From Dyella kyungheensis (GTDB lineage: Bacteria; Pseudomonadota; Gammaproteobacteria; Xanthomonadales; Rhodanobacteraceae): a stretch of 64,000 nt of DNA. The notes below the pieces were generated by a model. That model was not told the origin of the DNA, did no database searches, and worked only from the letters and a program-made list of their open reading frames with translations. Made by a program: the position numbers and the translations under genes. This document shows, piece after piece, positions 8,490 through 18,149 of the stretch. Numbering within the stretch: position 1 is the first letter of the stretch; every line of letters starts with the position of its first letter. Where the stretch lies: NCBI RefSeq assembly GCF_016905005.1, contig NZ_JADIKC010000009.1:62001-126000 (forward strand), read 5' to 3'.

Positions 8490-11400
8490 ATGAAGAAGAA
8501 GCTGCTCGTCGCCGGAATCCTGCTCGCGCTGGTCGATACCGCCCACGCCGCCACGTTCGAGATCACCGCCGGACAAACCTCCAACACCGCACAGACCCTC
8601 GCCGCGGGCCAGACCGGCACTATCGACGCCACCGGCACGCTGTCGATCGGCGGCAGCACGGGTGTGGCGGTCACCGTCACCGGCAGCAGCACGATCACCA
8701 ACAACGGCAGCCTGATCGATACGACCACCGGCCGCGCCATCCGCGACAACACCGGCAATCTCACGCTCACCGTCACCAACGGTGTGGGCGCGTTGATGCA
8801 GACGGCGGACAACGACGTCATCCAGATGAACAAGGCGAGCAGCAATGTCGTGTTCTACAACTATGGCAAGTTGGTTTCGTCCAATGCGTCACTCGGTGGC
8901 GCCCAGGCGATCGACTTCAATGCGATCACCACCGGCAGCAACAAGTTGTACAACTACGCCAGCGGCGAAATCGACGCGTACGAAGCGGACGCCGTGCGTC
9001 CCGGCGTCAACGGCTTCGTCTACAACGACGGCCTGATCAAGTCGACCAACGCGGCGGGCAGCACCGACGGCAGCGATGGCATCGATGCGCAGAGCAACAG
9101 CGGCATCACCATCGTCAACGCCACCACCGGTTCGGCCAGCGTGGCCGGTACCGGCACCATCGAGGGTGCGCGTCACGGCATCACCGGCGGCAACACGGAC
9201 GTGACCACCAGCGGCGCTTATACCTTGTCGGTGACCAACAACCTTGGCGGCACCATCCAGGGCGACAACGGCTCGGGCATCAATATCGACGGCTTCAACG
9301 CCAACGAAGTGGTGACCGTGGTCAACCACGGCACCATCACCGGCAACGGCGTGAACGGCGATGGCGACGGCGTCGACGTGGATGGCCTGGTGAACATCAC
9401 CAACACCGGCACGATCAAGTCGCTGCACGCGTACAACGACACCAGCGAAGGCGTGACCGTCGGCGGCGGCACCATCGTCAACTCCGGCACCATCGAAGGT
9501 GACAACTCGGCGACCAATGGCGACGGCACCGTCAACACCGGCACCGGCCGCGGCATCACGCTGGCCGGCCTGGACAAGGACCCGACCACCGACGCGCCGA
9601 TTCCCGTCCAGGGCATCTACGGCAATACCACCGTCACCAATAGCGGACTGATCCGCGGCCAGAGCGATTCGGCCATCGCCGTCACCGGCGCCGCCAACGC
9701 GTTCACCGTCACCATCACGAACCTTGCCGGCGGCACGCTCGAAGGCGGCGGCTCGGCCGCGGCGGTGTACACCGGCGGCAACAACGCCACGGTGATCAAC
9801 TACGGCACGATCACGGCCGACAGCAGCAACCTCGCGGTGGATCTGGGCAGCGGCAACAGCAGCCTGCAGATCCTGGGAGGTTCGGCGGCGATCAACGGCA
9901 ACCTCAATGGCGGCACCGGCAGCAGCACGCTGACCATCGCACCCGGCGCCGGCAACAGCTTCAGCTACGCCGGCTCCATCGCGAACTTTGCCAGCGTGAT
10001 GATCGGCGCCGGCACCACCACACTCAACGGCGCCAGCACCTATAGCGGCAACACCACCGTCACCGGCGGCACCCTGGTGCTGGGCAACAGCAATGCCATC
10101 GGCACCGGCACCTTGATCGCCGCGGCGCCGACGCTGACCTATCGCAACGGTGTCAACCTCGCCAATACGATCAGCCTGCAAGGAGCAACGACGTTCGACG
10201 TGGATGGCAGCGATGCGGCCACGCAGTCCGGCGTCATCGGCGGCAGCTTCGGCATCAACAAGACCGGCAGCGGCACGCTCACGCTCACGCTCACGAGTGC
10301 GAACAGCTACAGCGGCGGCACCACCATCAGTGGAGGAACCCTGCTGGGTAGCACCGCCAGCCTGCAGGGCAATATCACCAACAACGCGGCGCTGGTGTTC
10401 GACCAGACCAGCGACGGCATCTACAGCGGCGTGCTCAGCGGCACGGGTTCGCTGACCAAGAGCGGCACCGGCATGCTGGTGCTGGACGGCAAGAACAGTT
10501 TTGCCGGCACCACCACGGTGCAGGCCGGCACGCTGGAAGTGGGCGATGTAAACAATGCCTCCGCCACGTTGGGCGGCAATGTGCAGGTGGCCGCGGGTGG
10601 CACGCTTCGCGGCCACGGCACCATCGTAGGCAATGTCATCAGCAACGGCATGCTGCAGCCGGGCGGCTCGATCGGCACGCTCACCATCAACGGCAATTAC
10701 ACGCAGGCTGCCAATGGTGCGCTGGTGATCGACGCGGCACCCACCGGCCAGGCCGACCTGCTCACCGTCAACGGCAAGGCCAGCATCGCCGGCAGCACGG
10801 TGGTGCTGGGTACGGCGGGCAACTGGGCGCCGCGCACCGACTACACCATCCTCACCGCCACGCAGGGCGTCACAGGCCAGTTCGCTTCGGCCAGCAGCAA
10901 TCTCGCCTTCCTCACGCCCACGCTGGCCTATGCCGCCAACAGCGTGACGCTGTCGCTGGAACGCAACGACGTGAGCTTCGCCGGCGTGGCGCAGACGCCG
11001 AACGAACGTGCCACGGCCACCGCGGTGGAAGCCCTGGGCTGGAACAGCGCGCTGTACAACGCCGTGGTGATGGCCGACGCAGCGACGGCGCGCCACGCGT
11101 ACGACCAGCTCTCCGGCGAGATCTACGCCAGCACGCGTACCGCATTGATGGACGACAGCCGTTACGTGCGCGATGCGATCAACGATCACCTGCTCGGCCT
11201 CAACAACAGCGCCACCGGAACCAGTGCCACCAACAACAACGGCGTATCCGCCTGGACCGCCGGCTGGGGCCATTGGGGCAATCACGATGGAGACGGCAAT
11301 GCCTCGCGCCTGCAGGCGAACGGCAGCGGCCTGCTGGTGGGCGCGGACATGTTGCTGGGTTCGCAGGCGCGCATAGGTGCGGTGGCGGGCTTTGGCCAGA

Positions 11401-12062
11401 ACAGCGCGAATGTCGATGCCTTGGGTTCGTCGTCGCACACCACCGGCACGCACCTGGGTGTGTACGGCGGCCTGCATGCCGACGCCTTCCAGTTGCAAGG
11501 CGCGGTGGCGTATAGCTGGCAGTCGGTGGAAAGCCATCGCTCGGTGGCGTTCGACACCTTCAACGAACGCTACAACACCGAGTACGACGGCAACACCGGG
11601 CAGGCCTATATCGACGCGAGCTACGCGTTCGGCACGCCAGCCGCTACGTTCTCGCCCTTCCTCAATGTGGCCTATGTACGCCTGCACACCGATGCCGCCA
11701 GCGAAGGTGACGGCGCCGCGGCGCTGGACGCGAATGCGCAGACCGACTCGTCCACCTACGCCACGCTCGGCCTGCGTAGCGTGTTTGCGCTCGACGCCAG
11801 CGGCGGCCTGCGCGCCCACCTGAGCCTGGGCTGGCAGCACGCCTGGGGCGACACGGCCACCAGCGCCGCGATGCGCTTTGCCAACGGCAACCTCGCCTAC
11901 ACCGTCGATGGCGTGCCGGTGGCGCGCAACGCCGCGGCCTTCAACGGCGGCCTGAGTTTCGCCCTGTCGCGCAACGTCACGGTGGATGCCAGCTACAACG
12001 GCCAGTTCGCCAGCCATGCCAACGATCAGGCGGCCCGCATGAGCCTGACCTGGATGTTCTAA
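8490..12062 (+). CDS. Type V autotransporter with beta-helix passenger
   Basis: This 1190-residue self-secreting outer-membrane protein has a signal peptide (MKKKLLVAGILLALVDTAHA). A very long Gly/Thr/Asn-rich passenger (about residues 20-890) carries many short TxTNxGTI repeats typical of right-handed beta-helices. Passenger-associated transport repeats such as YSGGTTISGGTL, YSGNTTVTGGTLVLG and FAGTTTVQAGTLEVG follow. The C-terminal autotransporter beta-barrel (about 910-1190) ends in the required aromatic residue (SLTWMF). The ATG at 8490 has AGGGGGC upstream and gives a clean signal peptide; an in-frame ATG at 8448 does not. I see no protease triad, so an adhesin or biofilm role is the default guess. 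Promoter boxes suggest control by the adjacent two-component system. Confidence 0.93.
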   Translation: MKKKLLVAGILLALVDTAHAATFEITAGQTSNTAQTLAAGQTGTIDATGTLSIGGSTGVAVTVTGSSTITNNGSLIDTTTGRAIRDNTGNLTLTVTNGVGALMQTADNDVIQMNKASSNVVFYNYGKLVSSNASLGGAQAIDFNAITTGSNKLYNYASGEIDAYEADAVRPGVNGFVYNDGLIKSTNAAGSTDGSDGIDAQSNSGITIVNATTGSASVAGTGTIEGARHGITGGNTDVTTSGAYTLSVTNNLGGTIQGDNGSGINIDGFNANEVVTVVNHGTITGNGVNGDGDGVDVDGLVNITNTGTIKSLHAYNDTSEGVTVGGGTIVNSGTIEGDNSATNGDGTVNTGTGRGITLAGLDKDPTTDAPIPVQGIYGNTTVTNSGLIRGQSDSAIAVTGAANAFTVTITNLAGGTLEGGGSAAAVYTGGNNATVINYGTITADSSNLAVDLGSGNSSLQILGGSAAINGNLNGGTGSSTLTIAPGAGNSFSYAGSIANFASVMIGAGTTTLNGASTYSGNTTVTGGTLVLGNSNAIGTGTLIAAAPTLTYRNGVNLANTISLQGATTFDVDGSDAATQSGVIGGSFGINKTGSGTLTLTLTSANSYSGGTTISGGTLLGSTASLQGNITNNAALVFDQTSDGIYSGVLSGTGSLTKSGTGMLVLDGKNSFAGTTTVQAGTLEVGDVNNASATLGGNVQVAAGGTLRGHGTIVGNVISNGMLQPGGSIGTLTINGNYTQAANGALVIDAAPTGQADLLTVNGKASIAGSTVVLGTAGNWAPRTDYTILTATQGVTGQFASASSNLAFLTPTLAYAANSVTLSLERNDVSFAGVAQTPNERATATAVEALGWNSALYNAVVMADAATARHAYDQLSGEIYASTRTALMDDSRYVRDAINDHLLGLNNSATGTSATNNNGVSAWTAGWGHWGNHDGDGNASRLQANGSGLLVGADMLLGSQARIGAVAGFGQNSANVDALGSSSHTTGTHLGVYGGLHADAFQLQGAVAYSWQSVESHRSVAFDTFNERYNTEYDGNTGQAYIDASYAFGTPAATFSPFLNVAYVRLHTDAASEGDGAAALDANAQTDSSTYATLGLRSVFALDASGGLRAHLSLGWQHAWGDTATSAAMRFANGNLAYTVDGVPVARNAAAFNGGLSFALSRNVTVDASYNGQFASHANDQAARMSLTWMF

Positions 12063-12076
12063 GCCGCGCCAGACCG

Positions 12077-12101
12077 GGCCGTCTCAGGGATTGAGACGGC
12101 C
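12077..12101 (+). terminator. Hairpin after the autotransporter gene
   Basis: A perfect 10-bp stem GGCCGTCTCA / TGAGACGGCC with a 5-base loop starts 15 bp after the autotransporter stop. There is no T-run, so it may be a weak or Rho-assisted terminator or a 3' stabilising hairpin. Confidence 0.5.
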
Positions 12102-12137
12102 TGCGGGTGCAATGCCGCTCCCGGATGGAGCGCACCG

Positions 12138-14558
12138 ATGAACGCCTTGCCCAACCCCATGGCCCAACGCGCGGTGCGCGGCGACGGTGCGTTGGCCGCG
12201 CCGGTCTCCGGCGGCGACCAGCTCGCCCGGCGGCTCGCCAAACGCTATGGCGACCGCATCACCGGTTCGTTCGTCGTGCCCGGGCGCGAGGGTCAGTTCG
12301 CCCCACTGCCCGGCGATATGCCGTCCGCACTTGCCCAAGCGCTGCGGGCGCGCGGCATCCATCAGCTCTATGCGCATCAAGCCCAGGCCTGGAACGCCAC
12401 CGCCGCGGGCGAGCACGTAGTGATTGCCACGCCCACCGCCTCGGGCAAATCGCTGTGCTACACCTTGCCGGTGATCAGCGCAGCGATCCGCCAGCGCGCC
12501 AAGGCGTTGTTCCTGTTTCCGACCAAGGCGCTGGCGCAGGACCAGGTAGCCGAGCTGCTGGAACTCAACCAGGCCGGCGACCTCGGCGTCAAAGCCTTCA
12601 CCTTCGACGGCGACACGCCGGGCGATGCACGGCAGGCGATCCGCCTGCATGGCGACATCGTGGTGAGCAATCCGGACATGCTGCACCAGGCGATCCTGCC
12701 GCATCACACCAAGTGGGCGCAGTTCTTCGAGAACCTGCGCTACATCGTGATTGACGAGGTGCATACCTATCGTGGCGTGTTCGGTTCGCACGTGGCCAAT
12801 GTGCTGCGGCGGCTGCAGCGTGTCTGCGCGTTCTACGGCGTGTCGCCGCAATTCATCCTGTGCTCGGCGACCATCGGCAATCCGGCCGAGCACGCCAGCG
12901 CGTTGATCGAACAGCCCGTCACCGCGATCACCGTGAGTGGCGCGCCAGTGGGTGAGAAGCACGTACTGCTGTGGAATCCGCCGGTGGTGAATGCGGACCT
13001 GGGCTTGCGTGCCTCGGCACGCTCGCAATCCAACCGCATAGCGCGCACCGCGATCCGGGCCGGATTGAAGACGCTGGTGTTCGCGCAATCGCGGCTGATG
13101 GTGGAAGTGCTCACCAAGTATCTGAAAGACGTGTTCGACAGCGATCCGCGCAAGGCGCCGCGCATCCGCGCCTATCGTGGCGGCTATCTGCCCACCGAAC
13201 GGCGCGCGGCGGAACGCGAAATGCGCGCGGGACAGGTGGACGGCATCGTCAGCACCTCGGCGCTGGAACTGGGCGTGGATATCGGCGCGCTCGACGTGGT
13301 GGTGCTCAACGGCTATCCCGGCAGTGTTGCCGCTACCTGGCAGCGCTTCGGCCGCGCGGGTCGGCGCCAGCAGGCTTCGCTCGGCGTGCTGGTCGCCAGC
13401 AGCGATCCGCTCGACCAATACCTGGTGCGCCATCCGGAGTTCTTTCAGGACGCCACGCCGGAACACGCGCGCATCGCCGCCGACCAGCCGTTGATCCTGC
13501 TCGACCATATCCGTTGCGCGGCCTTCGAACTTCCGTTCAAGGAGGGCGAACTGTTCGGCCCGCAGGACGCCACGCCGTGGCTGCAAGTGCTTGCGGAAGA
13601 AGGCGTACTGCATCAGGAAGGCGAGCGATTTGAATGGATCGCCGATAGCTACCCCGCCAATGCGGTATCGCTACGCTCCGTGGCCGACGGCAACTTCGTG
13701 GTGGTGGATCGCACCGACGGCCGCCAGACCATCGTGGCGGAAGTGGATTTCAGCGCAGCCTCGCTCACCTTGTACGAGGGGGCGATCCACATGATCCAGT
13801 CGGTGCCCTATCAAGTGGAAAAGCTGGACTGGAACGGCCGCAAGGCGTTCGTCACGCGCACCAACGTCGACTACTACACCGACGCCATCGACTACACCAA
13901 GCTCAAGGTGTTGGAGGCGTTCGACGGTTCGCCGGCCGGCAACGGCAGCGCACACCACGGCGAAGTGCATGTGGCACGGCGCGTGGCCGGTTACAAGAAG
14001 ATCCGTTATTACACCCACGAAAACATCGGCTACGGGCCGGTGAACCTGCCCGATCTCGAATTGCACACCACCGCCGTGTGGTGGCAATTGCCGCAACGCG
14101 CGCTGGAGCAGGCATTCGACCATCGCCAGGAAGCGCTGGATGGTTTTCTGGCAGCGGCGCATGCCTTGCATATCGTCGCCACCGTGGCCGTGATGGCCGA
14201 AGCGCGCGACCTGCAGAAGGCCGTGGGCAGCGGCGATGGCGCGTGGTTCGCCACGCCCGATGCCAACGGCCGCGCGCAACTGCGCTCGGGCTTTGGCGAA
14301 GGCGAACCGCCGATGAGCGGGCCGTTCGTACCCACCTTGTATCTCTACGATGCGTTTCCCGGCGGCGTGGGACTCAGCGCGCCGCTGTTCGAGCGGCGCG
14401 AGGACCTGGTACGCCTTGCCCGCGAGCTGGTGCATCGCTGCGACTGCCGCGGCGGTTGCCCGGCCTGCGTGGGTCCCGTGCTCGCCGCCGACGAGCAGAA
14501 CGAACGCTCGCTGAAATCGCTGGCCACCCGCGTGCTCGACCTGATCGTGGCGCTGTGA
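12138..14558 (+). CDS. DEAD/DEAH-box helicase with C-terminal zinc-binding DUF1998 domain (MrfA/YprA-like)
   Basis: This is an 806-residue superfamily 2 helicase. The Walker A motif is TPTASGKS, motif II is DEVH (IVIDEVHTYRG), motif III is SAT, and the helicase-C domain contains STSALELGVDIGALD and QRFGRAGRR. The C-terminus has the four-cysteine cluster CDCRGGCPAC of DUF1998. This layout matches the YprA/MrfA family, which in Bacillus subtilis works with an exonuclease in repair of mitomycin damage. The next gene is the matching exonuclease and overlaps by 4 bp, so a repair role is a reasonable inference. The ATG has GGAG 7 nt upstream. Confidence 0.92.
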   Translation: MNALPNPMAQRAVRGDGALAAPVSGGDQLARRLAKRYGDRITGSFVVPGREGQFAPLPGDMPSALAQALRARGIHQLYAHQAQAWNATAAGEHVVIATPTASGKSLCYTLPVISAAIRQRAKALFLFPTKALAQDQVAELLELNQAGDLGVKAFTFDGDTPGDARQAIRLHGDIVVSNPDMLHQAILPHHTKWAQFFENLRYIVIDEVHTYRGVFGSHVANVLRRLQRVCAFYGVSPQFILCSATIGNPAEHASALIEQPVTAITVSGAPVGEKHVLLWNPPVVNADLGLRASARSQSNRIARTAIRAGLKTLVFAQSRLMVEVLTKYLKDVFDSDPRKAPRIRAYRGGYLPTERRAAEREMRAGQVDGIVSTSALELGVDIGALDVVVLNGYPGSVAATWQRFGRAGRRQQASLGVLVASSDPLDQYLVRHPEFFQDATPEHARIAADQPLILLDHIRCAAFELPFKEGELFGPQDATPWLQVLAEEGVLHQEGERFEWIADSYPANAVSLRSVADGNFVVVDRTDGRQTIVAEVDFSAASLTLYEGAIHMIQSVPYQVEKLDWNGRKAFVTRTNVDYYTDAIDYTKLKVLEAFDGSPAGNGSAHHGEVHVARRVAGYKKIRYYTHENIGYGPVNLPDLELHTTAVWWQLPQRALEQAFDHRQEALDGFLAAAHALHIVATVAVMAEARDLQKAVGSGDGAWFATPDANGRAQLRSGFGEGEPPMSGPFVPTLYLYDAFPGGVGLSAPLFERREDLVRLARELVHRCDCRGGCPACVGPVLAADEQNERSLKSLATRVLDLIVAL

Positions 14559-15421
14559 GCGCACTGGCCGACAAGCTGCGCGGCCTGCGTCGCCAGGCCG
14601 GCGTCGTGCCCGCCGCGCCCGCACCGGTGGCCGCACCGGCGAAGCCGCGTCCCGCGCTGCCGGACAACATCGCGCAGCTGCTCGGCATCCGTCAGCGTGC
14701 GCAAGGCGTTCCAGCCACGCCTCGACGCAAGGCAAGTGTCGAGCCCACGTCGCTGCCCGGGCAGACCATCGCACCCGGCTTGCAGCTGGGCGAAACGAGC
14801 AGTGCGTGGCCGCCCGAACCGCCTGCCTTCCACGCCGCGTTCGCGCGCGTCGACGAAATGATCGCGCCAGAACGACTGCTGCTGTTCGACACGGAGACCA
14901 CCGGACTGGCCGGCGGCACCGGTACGCGCGCCTTCATGATCGGCGTGGGCGACTGGCACGAAGGACGTTTCCGCGAACGCCAGTTGCTGATCACCACGCT
15001 GGCGGGCGAGGCGGCCATGCTCGATTGTTTCGCAGCGTGGTTGCGTCCGGATTCGGTGCTGGTCAGCTACAACGGCAAGTCGTACGACTCGCCCCTGCTC
15101 AAGACACGCTTTCGACTGCACCAACGTTCATGCCCGCTCGAAGGCCTGGCGCATATCGACCTGCTGCATCCGGTGCGACGCCGCTGGCGTGGCGCCTGGG
15201 ATAACTGCCGCCTGGCCACCGCCGAGCGCCAGCTGCTGCAGGTGGTGCGCGAGGACGACCTGCCCGGCTCCGAAGCGCCCGCCGCCTGGCTGGGCTACTT
15301 GCGCGGCGGCTCGGCGCAGCCGCTGCACCGGGTGGCGCGGCACAACAGCCAGGATCTGCGCAGCCTGGGCGGCATTCTTCACCGCTTCGCGACACCGGAC
15401 GAGGCAAACACGCAGGCGTGA
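14555..15421 (+). CDS. RNase H-like 3'-5' exonuclease (MrfB/YprB-like)
   Basis: This protein of about 288 residues starts at a GTG inside the helicase stop codon (GTGA overlap), so the two genes are coupled. After a Pro/Ala-rich N-terminus of about 100 residues comes a DnaQ/RNase H-like fold. The acidic residues of a DEDDh nuclease are visible: LLLFDTETTGLAGG (D and E), SYNGKSYDSPLL (D) and ARHNSQDLRSLG (H and D). The Bacillus YprB/MrfB protein is longer and carries a C-terminal TPR region that is absent here. It probably degrades DNA opened by the helicase partner. Confidence 0.85.
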   Translation: MSALADKLRGLRRQAGVVPAAPAPVAAPAKPRPALPDNIAQLLGIRQRAQGVPATPRRKASVEPTSLPGQTIAPGLQLGETSSAWPPEPPAFHAAFARVDEMIAPERLLLFDTETTGLAGGTGTRAFMIGVGDWHEGRFRERQLLITTLAGEAAMLDCFAAWLRPDSVLVSYNGKSYDSPLLKTRFRLHQRSCPLEGLAHIDLLHPVRRRWRGAWDNCRLATAERQLLQVVREDDLPGSEAPAAWLGYLRGGSAQPLHRVARHNSQDLRSLGGILHRFATPDEANTQA

Positions 15422-15548
15422 AGGGCGCGATCGCCCAGGGCGACGTGCTACGTTTTCCCGGCGGGCCGGACAGCCCGACACTGTTGCGATGAAGGGGAAT
15501 GCTGCATGCCCTGGTCCCATCGCAAACCTGCAACGGGGAGCTGCGCGC

Positions 15549-16220
15549 ATGCTGAAGGATTTCACCCAGACCGCCCTGCTGCTCATCACGGGCCTGTTCC
15601 CCATCATCAACCCGATCGGCTCGGCCTTCATCGTGTTGAGCATGGTGCCGCGCACGACGCCCGCCGAACGCACCGAACTGGCCTGGCGCATCACCACCAA
15701 CAGCTTTGCCATCCTGCTGGTGTCGCTGCTGATGGGCGCGTATGTGCTGACCTTCTTCGGCATTTCCATTCCGGTGTTGCGCGTCGCCGGCGGCATGATC
15801 ATCGCGGTGGCGGGTTGGAACCTGCTGCAGAAGCCCGACGATGACGATTCCGCCAACGAGAAGGCGCAGGAGGTCAATTCCAGCGCGGCCGGCGGCTCGC
15901 TCGCCGCCAAGACCTTCTATCCGCTGACCCTGCCGCTGATGGTCGGTCCCGGTTCGATCTCGGTGGCGATCGCGCTGGGCACCAGCTCGCCGCAAGAGGG
16001 TTTGTCGGCGATGCATTTCCTGGGCGTCGCCGCCGCGCTGGTGGTGCTGTGCGCCAGTATCTACATCTGCATGCGCTTTGCCGACACGCTCGAACGGTGG
16101 CTGGGCGCAGGCGGCACCAAGATCGTGATGCGCCTGTTTGCCCTGGTCACCTTCTGCATCGGCATGCAGCTGCTGTGGGTGGGGCTGTCCGATCTGCTGG
16201 GATCGGTGAAGTGGCGCTAG
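15549..16220 (+). CDS. MarC family integral membrane protein (UPF0056)
   Basis: The product is 223 residues with six predicted membrane helices. The MarC signatures LFPIINPIGSAFIVLSM at the N-terminus and FYPLTLPLMVGPGSI in the middle are clear. The biochemical function of the family is not established, and the old link to multiple antibiotic resistance is doubtful. GGGGAG lies 9 nt before the ATG; in-frame codons upstream are not used. It is 127 bp after the exonuclease gene and converges on the ccdA-like gene. Confidence 0.9.
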   Translation: MLKDFTQTALLLITGLFPIINPIGSAFIVLSMVPRTTPAERTELAWRITTNSFAILLVSLLMGAYVLTFFGISIPVLRVAGGMIIAVAGWNLLQKPDDDDSANEKAQEVNSSAAGGSLAAKTFYPLTLPLMVGPGSISVAIALGTSSPQEGLSAMHFLGVAAALVVLCASIYICMRFADTLERWLGAGGTKIVMRLFALVTFCIGMQLLWVGLSDLLGSVKWR

Positions 16221-16224
16221 CGCG

Positions 16225-16953
16225 TTAGAGCGACGTGGTCAGGCGGGTCAGCCAATCGGGGCTGACGGAAAGCACCAGCGCCTCGAACCGGCGATCCAGG
16301 CCGCTGACCACCAGCACGCCGATCACCACGAAGCACGCGCCCAGCACGGTCTTGGCTATGCTGCCCGCCGACATCAGCGAGCCGCGCACGCGCACCATGG
16401 CGGCGCCGGATACGCTGCTCAGCGCCAGCAAGGGCAGTCCCGCACCGAGGCCAAACACCAGCATGAGCAGCGCAATCTGCGGCAGATGCGTGCCCTGCGC
16501 CGCCAGCGTGCTCGCCGCACCCAGGGTCGGTCCTACGCAGGGACTCCAGACCAGTCCCAGCAGCAAACCGATCAGGAACTGGCTGAAGCCGCCTTCGCCG
16601 TGCACCGAACCCAATGCCCGCTGACCCTGATTGCCCAGTTGGGCAGCGAGGCGCGAGAACGAACGTTGCAAGGGAGGCAGCAGCATCACCAGGCCAAACA
16701 CCACCATCAGCACGGCAGCCGCGACGCGCAAGGTGCCCGCGTCCAGACCGATGGCTGCACCCAGGGTGGCGAGCAGGGTGCCGGTCAAGGCGAACGAAAG
16801 ACTCAATCCCAGCGCCAATGCCGCGGCACCCCAACGATGCCTGGACAACGCCGACGCGATCAGGATGGGCAGGATCGGCAGCACGCAAGGCGACAACAGC
16901 GTCGCCATGCCGGCGATGAAACCCAGCGCATAGGTGCCCAGACTGAAATCCAT
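16225..16953 (-). CDS. CcdA/DsbD-type transmembrane thiol electron transporter
   Basis: This inner-membrane protein of 242 residues with about six helices belongs to the CcdA/DsbD-beta family. These proteins pass electrons from cytoplasmic thioredoxin to periplasmic thiol proteins. The two redox cysteines are visible in LLSPCVLPILP (TM1) and VWSPCVGPTLG (TM4), each in the diagnostic S-P-C-V-x-P context. Its ATG shares one base with the stop of the secreted thioredoxin gene (TGATG), so the pair acts together. The position beside a cysteine-rich RiPP locus suggests it keeps periplasmic thiols reduced there (inference). Confidence 0.92.
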   Translation of the reverse strand: MDFSLGTYALGFIAGMATLLSPCVLPILPILIASALSRHRWGAAALALGLSLSFALTGTLLATLGAAIGLDAGTLRVAAAVLMVVFGLVMLLPPLQRSFSRLAAQLGNQGQRALGSVHGEGGFSQFLIGLLLGLVWSPCVGPTLGAASTLAAQGTHLPQIALLMLVFGLGAGLPLLALSSVSGAAMVRVRGSLMSAGSIAKTVLGACFVVIGVLVVSGLDRRFEALVLSVSPDWLTRLTTSL

Positions 16954-17351
16954 CAGAGCGCCTGCTGCAGCACCGCGCGGATGGCCGGTTCGGCGGTCTG
17001 GCCGGTGGAGCGCGTCACCTCGTGCCCTTTGCTGAAGACGACAAAGGTGGATTGCTGCGTCACCTTGAGGGATTTCTCCAGCGCGGTTTCCTTGTCGAAA
17101 TCCGCCACGAAGATCGTCATCTGTTTGAACCCCGGTTCTTTCGACAGGCGATCGACGATCGGTTGCTGCGCCCGACACGTGGGGCACCAGTCAGCATGCA
17201 GGTACACCACCACGGGCTTGCCCGCGGCGACCGCTTGCGCGTAGCTCGCCTGGTCGAACGGCACTTCATCGGCGGCGGCGGTTCCCGCCAGCGCCAGCAG
17301 CAGCGCGCCAATGATCCGGATAGGTGTGTTTGTTTTCATGTTCATGGGCAT
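16953..17351 (-). CDS. Periplasmic thioredoxin-like protein
   Basis: This 132-residue protein has a signal peptide (cleavage near AAA-DEVPF) and one thioredoxin fold with active site WCPTC (Cys56, Cys59). The motif resembles the C-terminal domain of DsbD (DWCxxC). ATG codons at 17351, 17345 and 17339 are all possible starts; all keep the signal peptide. It is the middle gene of a DoxX - thioredoxin - CcdA unit. With the CcdA protein it reconstitutes a split DsbD that could reduce cysteines of a periplasmic client, plausibly the precursor encoded on the other strand. Confidence 0.9.
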   Translation of the reverse strand: MPMNMKTNTPIRIIGALLLALAGTAAADEVPFDQASYAQAVAAGKPVVVYLHADWCPTCRAQQPIVDRLSKEPGFKQMTIFVADFDKETALEKSLKVTQQSTFVVFSKGHEVTRSTGQTAEPAIRAVLQQAL

Positions 17352-17365
17352 TCCGTGCGAAGCGA

Positions 17366-17887
17366 TCAGTCGACGATCACCGGGATGGCCATCCGCGACG
17401 GCGATGTCGCGACGGCTGCCGTGCGGATGCCCAGCGCCCGTGCCACCAGCGTATCGAGGCTCGCCTTGCCCGGGCCGCTGATCAGCAACCAGAAGAAGAT
17501 CAGGCTGTAGACGATCTCGTCCGCTTCCACGTAGTCGTCCAGGCCGGTGAGGTTGGCCGATACGACCAGCACCACGGCCACCGCCATGTTGATGAGCATG
17601 GGAATGCACACCAGGCGGGTGAACAGGCCGAGCATGATCAGCAGGCCGCCGAGCAACTCCGTCCACGCGGACAACCCGGCGCTGAAGGCCGGGAAGGGAA
17701 TGCCCCAGCCGACGAAGCGCTGGGTGAAACCATCCAGGTTGTGCACCTTGGCGATGCCGGTCTCCAGCCAGAAGTAGCCGAACACCACGCGCACCACGAG
17801 TGGCCCGACCCACTCGATGCGGTGCAGCCATTCGAGCAGTTGGGTGGCCTTGTCGGCGATGAGCTGGCGCATGACGGCGTGTTCCAT
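17366..17887 (-). CDS. DoxX family membrane protein
   Basis: The product is 173 residues with four predicted membrane helices and the DoxX signatures [18 protein letters not shown] and [15 protein letters not shown]. It is the first gene of the minus-strand unit and lies 14 bp before the thioredoxin gene. DoxX proteins are often linked to quinone or thiol redox chemistry and recur in bufferin-type operons with DUF692 and DUF2063 genes. Here it is divergent from those genes with a 262-bp shared promoter region. Confidence 0.9.
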   Translation of the reverse strand: MEHAVMRQLIADKATQLLEWLHRIEWVGPLVVRVVFGYFWLETGIAKVHNLDGFTQRFVGWGIPFPAFSAGLSAWTELLGGLLIMLGLFTRLVCIPMLINMAVAVVLVVSANLTGLDDYVEADEIVYSLIFFWLLISGPGKASLDTLVARALGIRTAAVATSPSRMAIPVIVD

Positions 17888-18149
17888 GGATACGAGGTGC
17901 GGGCATCATGCGAACCGCCCTCACCGGCCGCCATGGCTGGTCGTCCATGCTTTCTTGCCCGCCGTCCGGTCCTGCGCCGCCTCCCCATCGCCGGACGATC
18001 GGGCACAAATGGCAGACGCGCGGGGACAGCCGGCGGCTGGCCGTCTATCGAGAATGCTCAGGTCGGCAGTGCTTGGCCATGGTGTCCGGGCCCGACGTTG
18101 TCTATCCATGCCGCCATCGGGCGGCCGTCCACCAGACAGGAGTGTTTCC

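Noticed and set aside
8889-12017. 1042-codon open frame opposite the autotransporter
   Set aside because: Low-complexity Ala/Val/Gly/Asp/His content mirrors the repetitive Gly-Thr-Asn passenger codons. No signal peptide or domain; no ribosome site.
18041-18047. CGTCTAT, similar to an ECF sigma -10 element (as in SigF-regulated bufferin genes)
   Set aside because: No matching -35 element (TGTAACC-like) at the right distance. Too short to support a promoter call.
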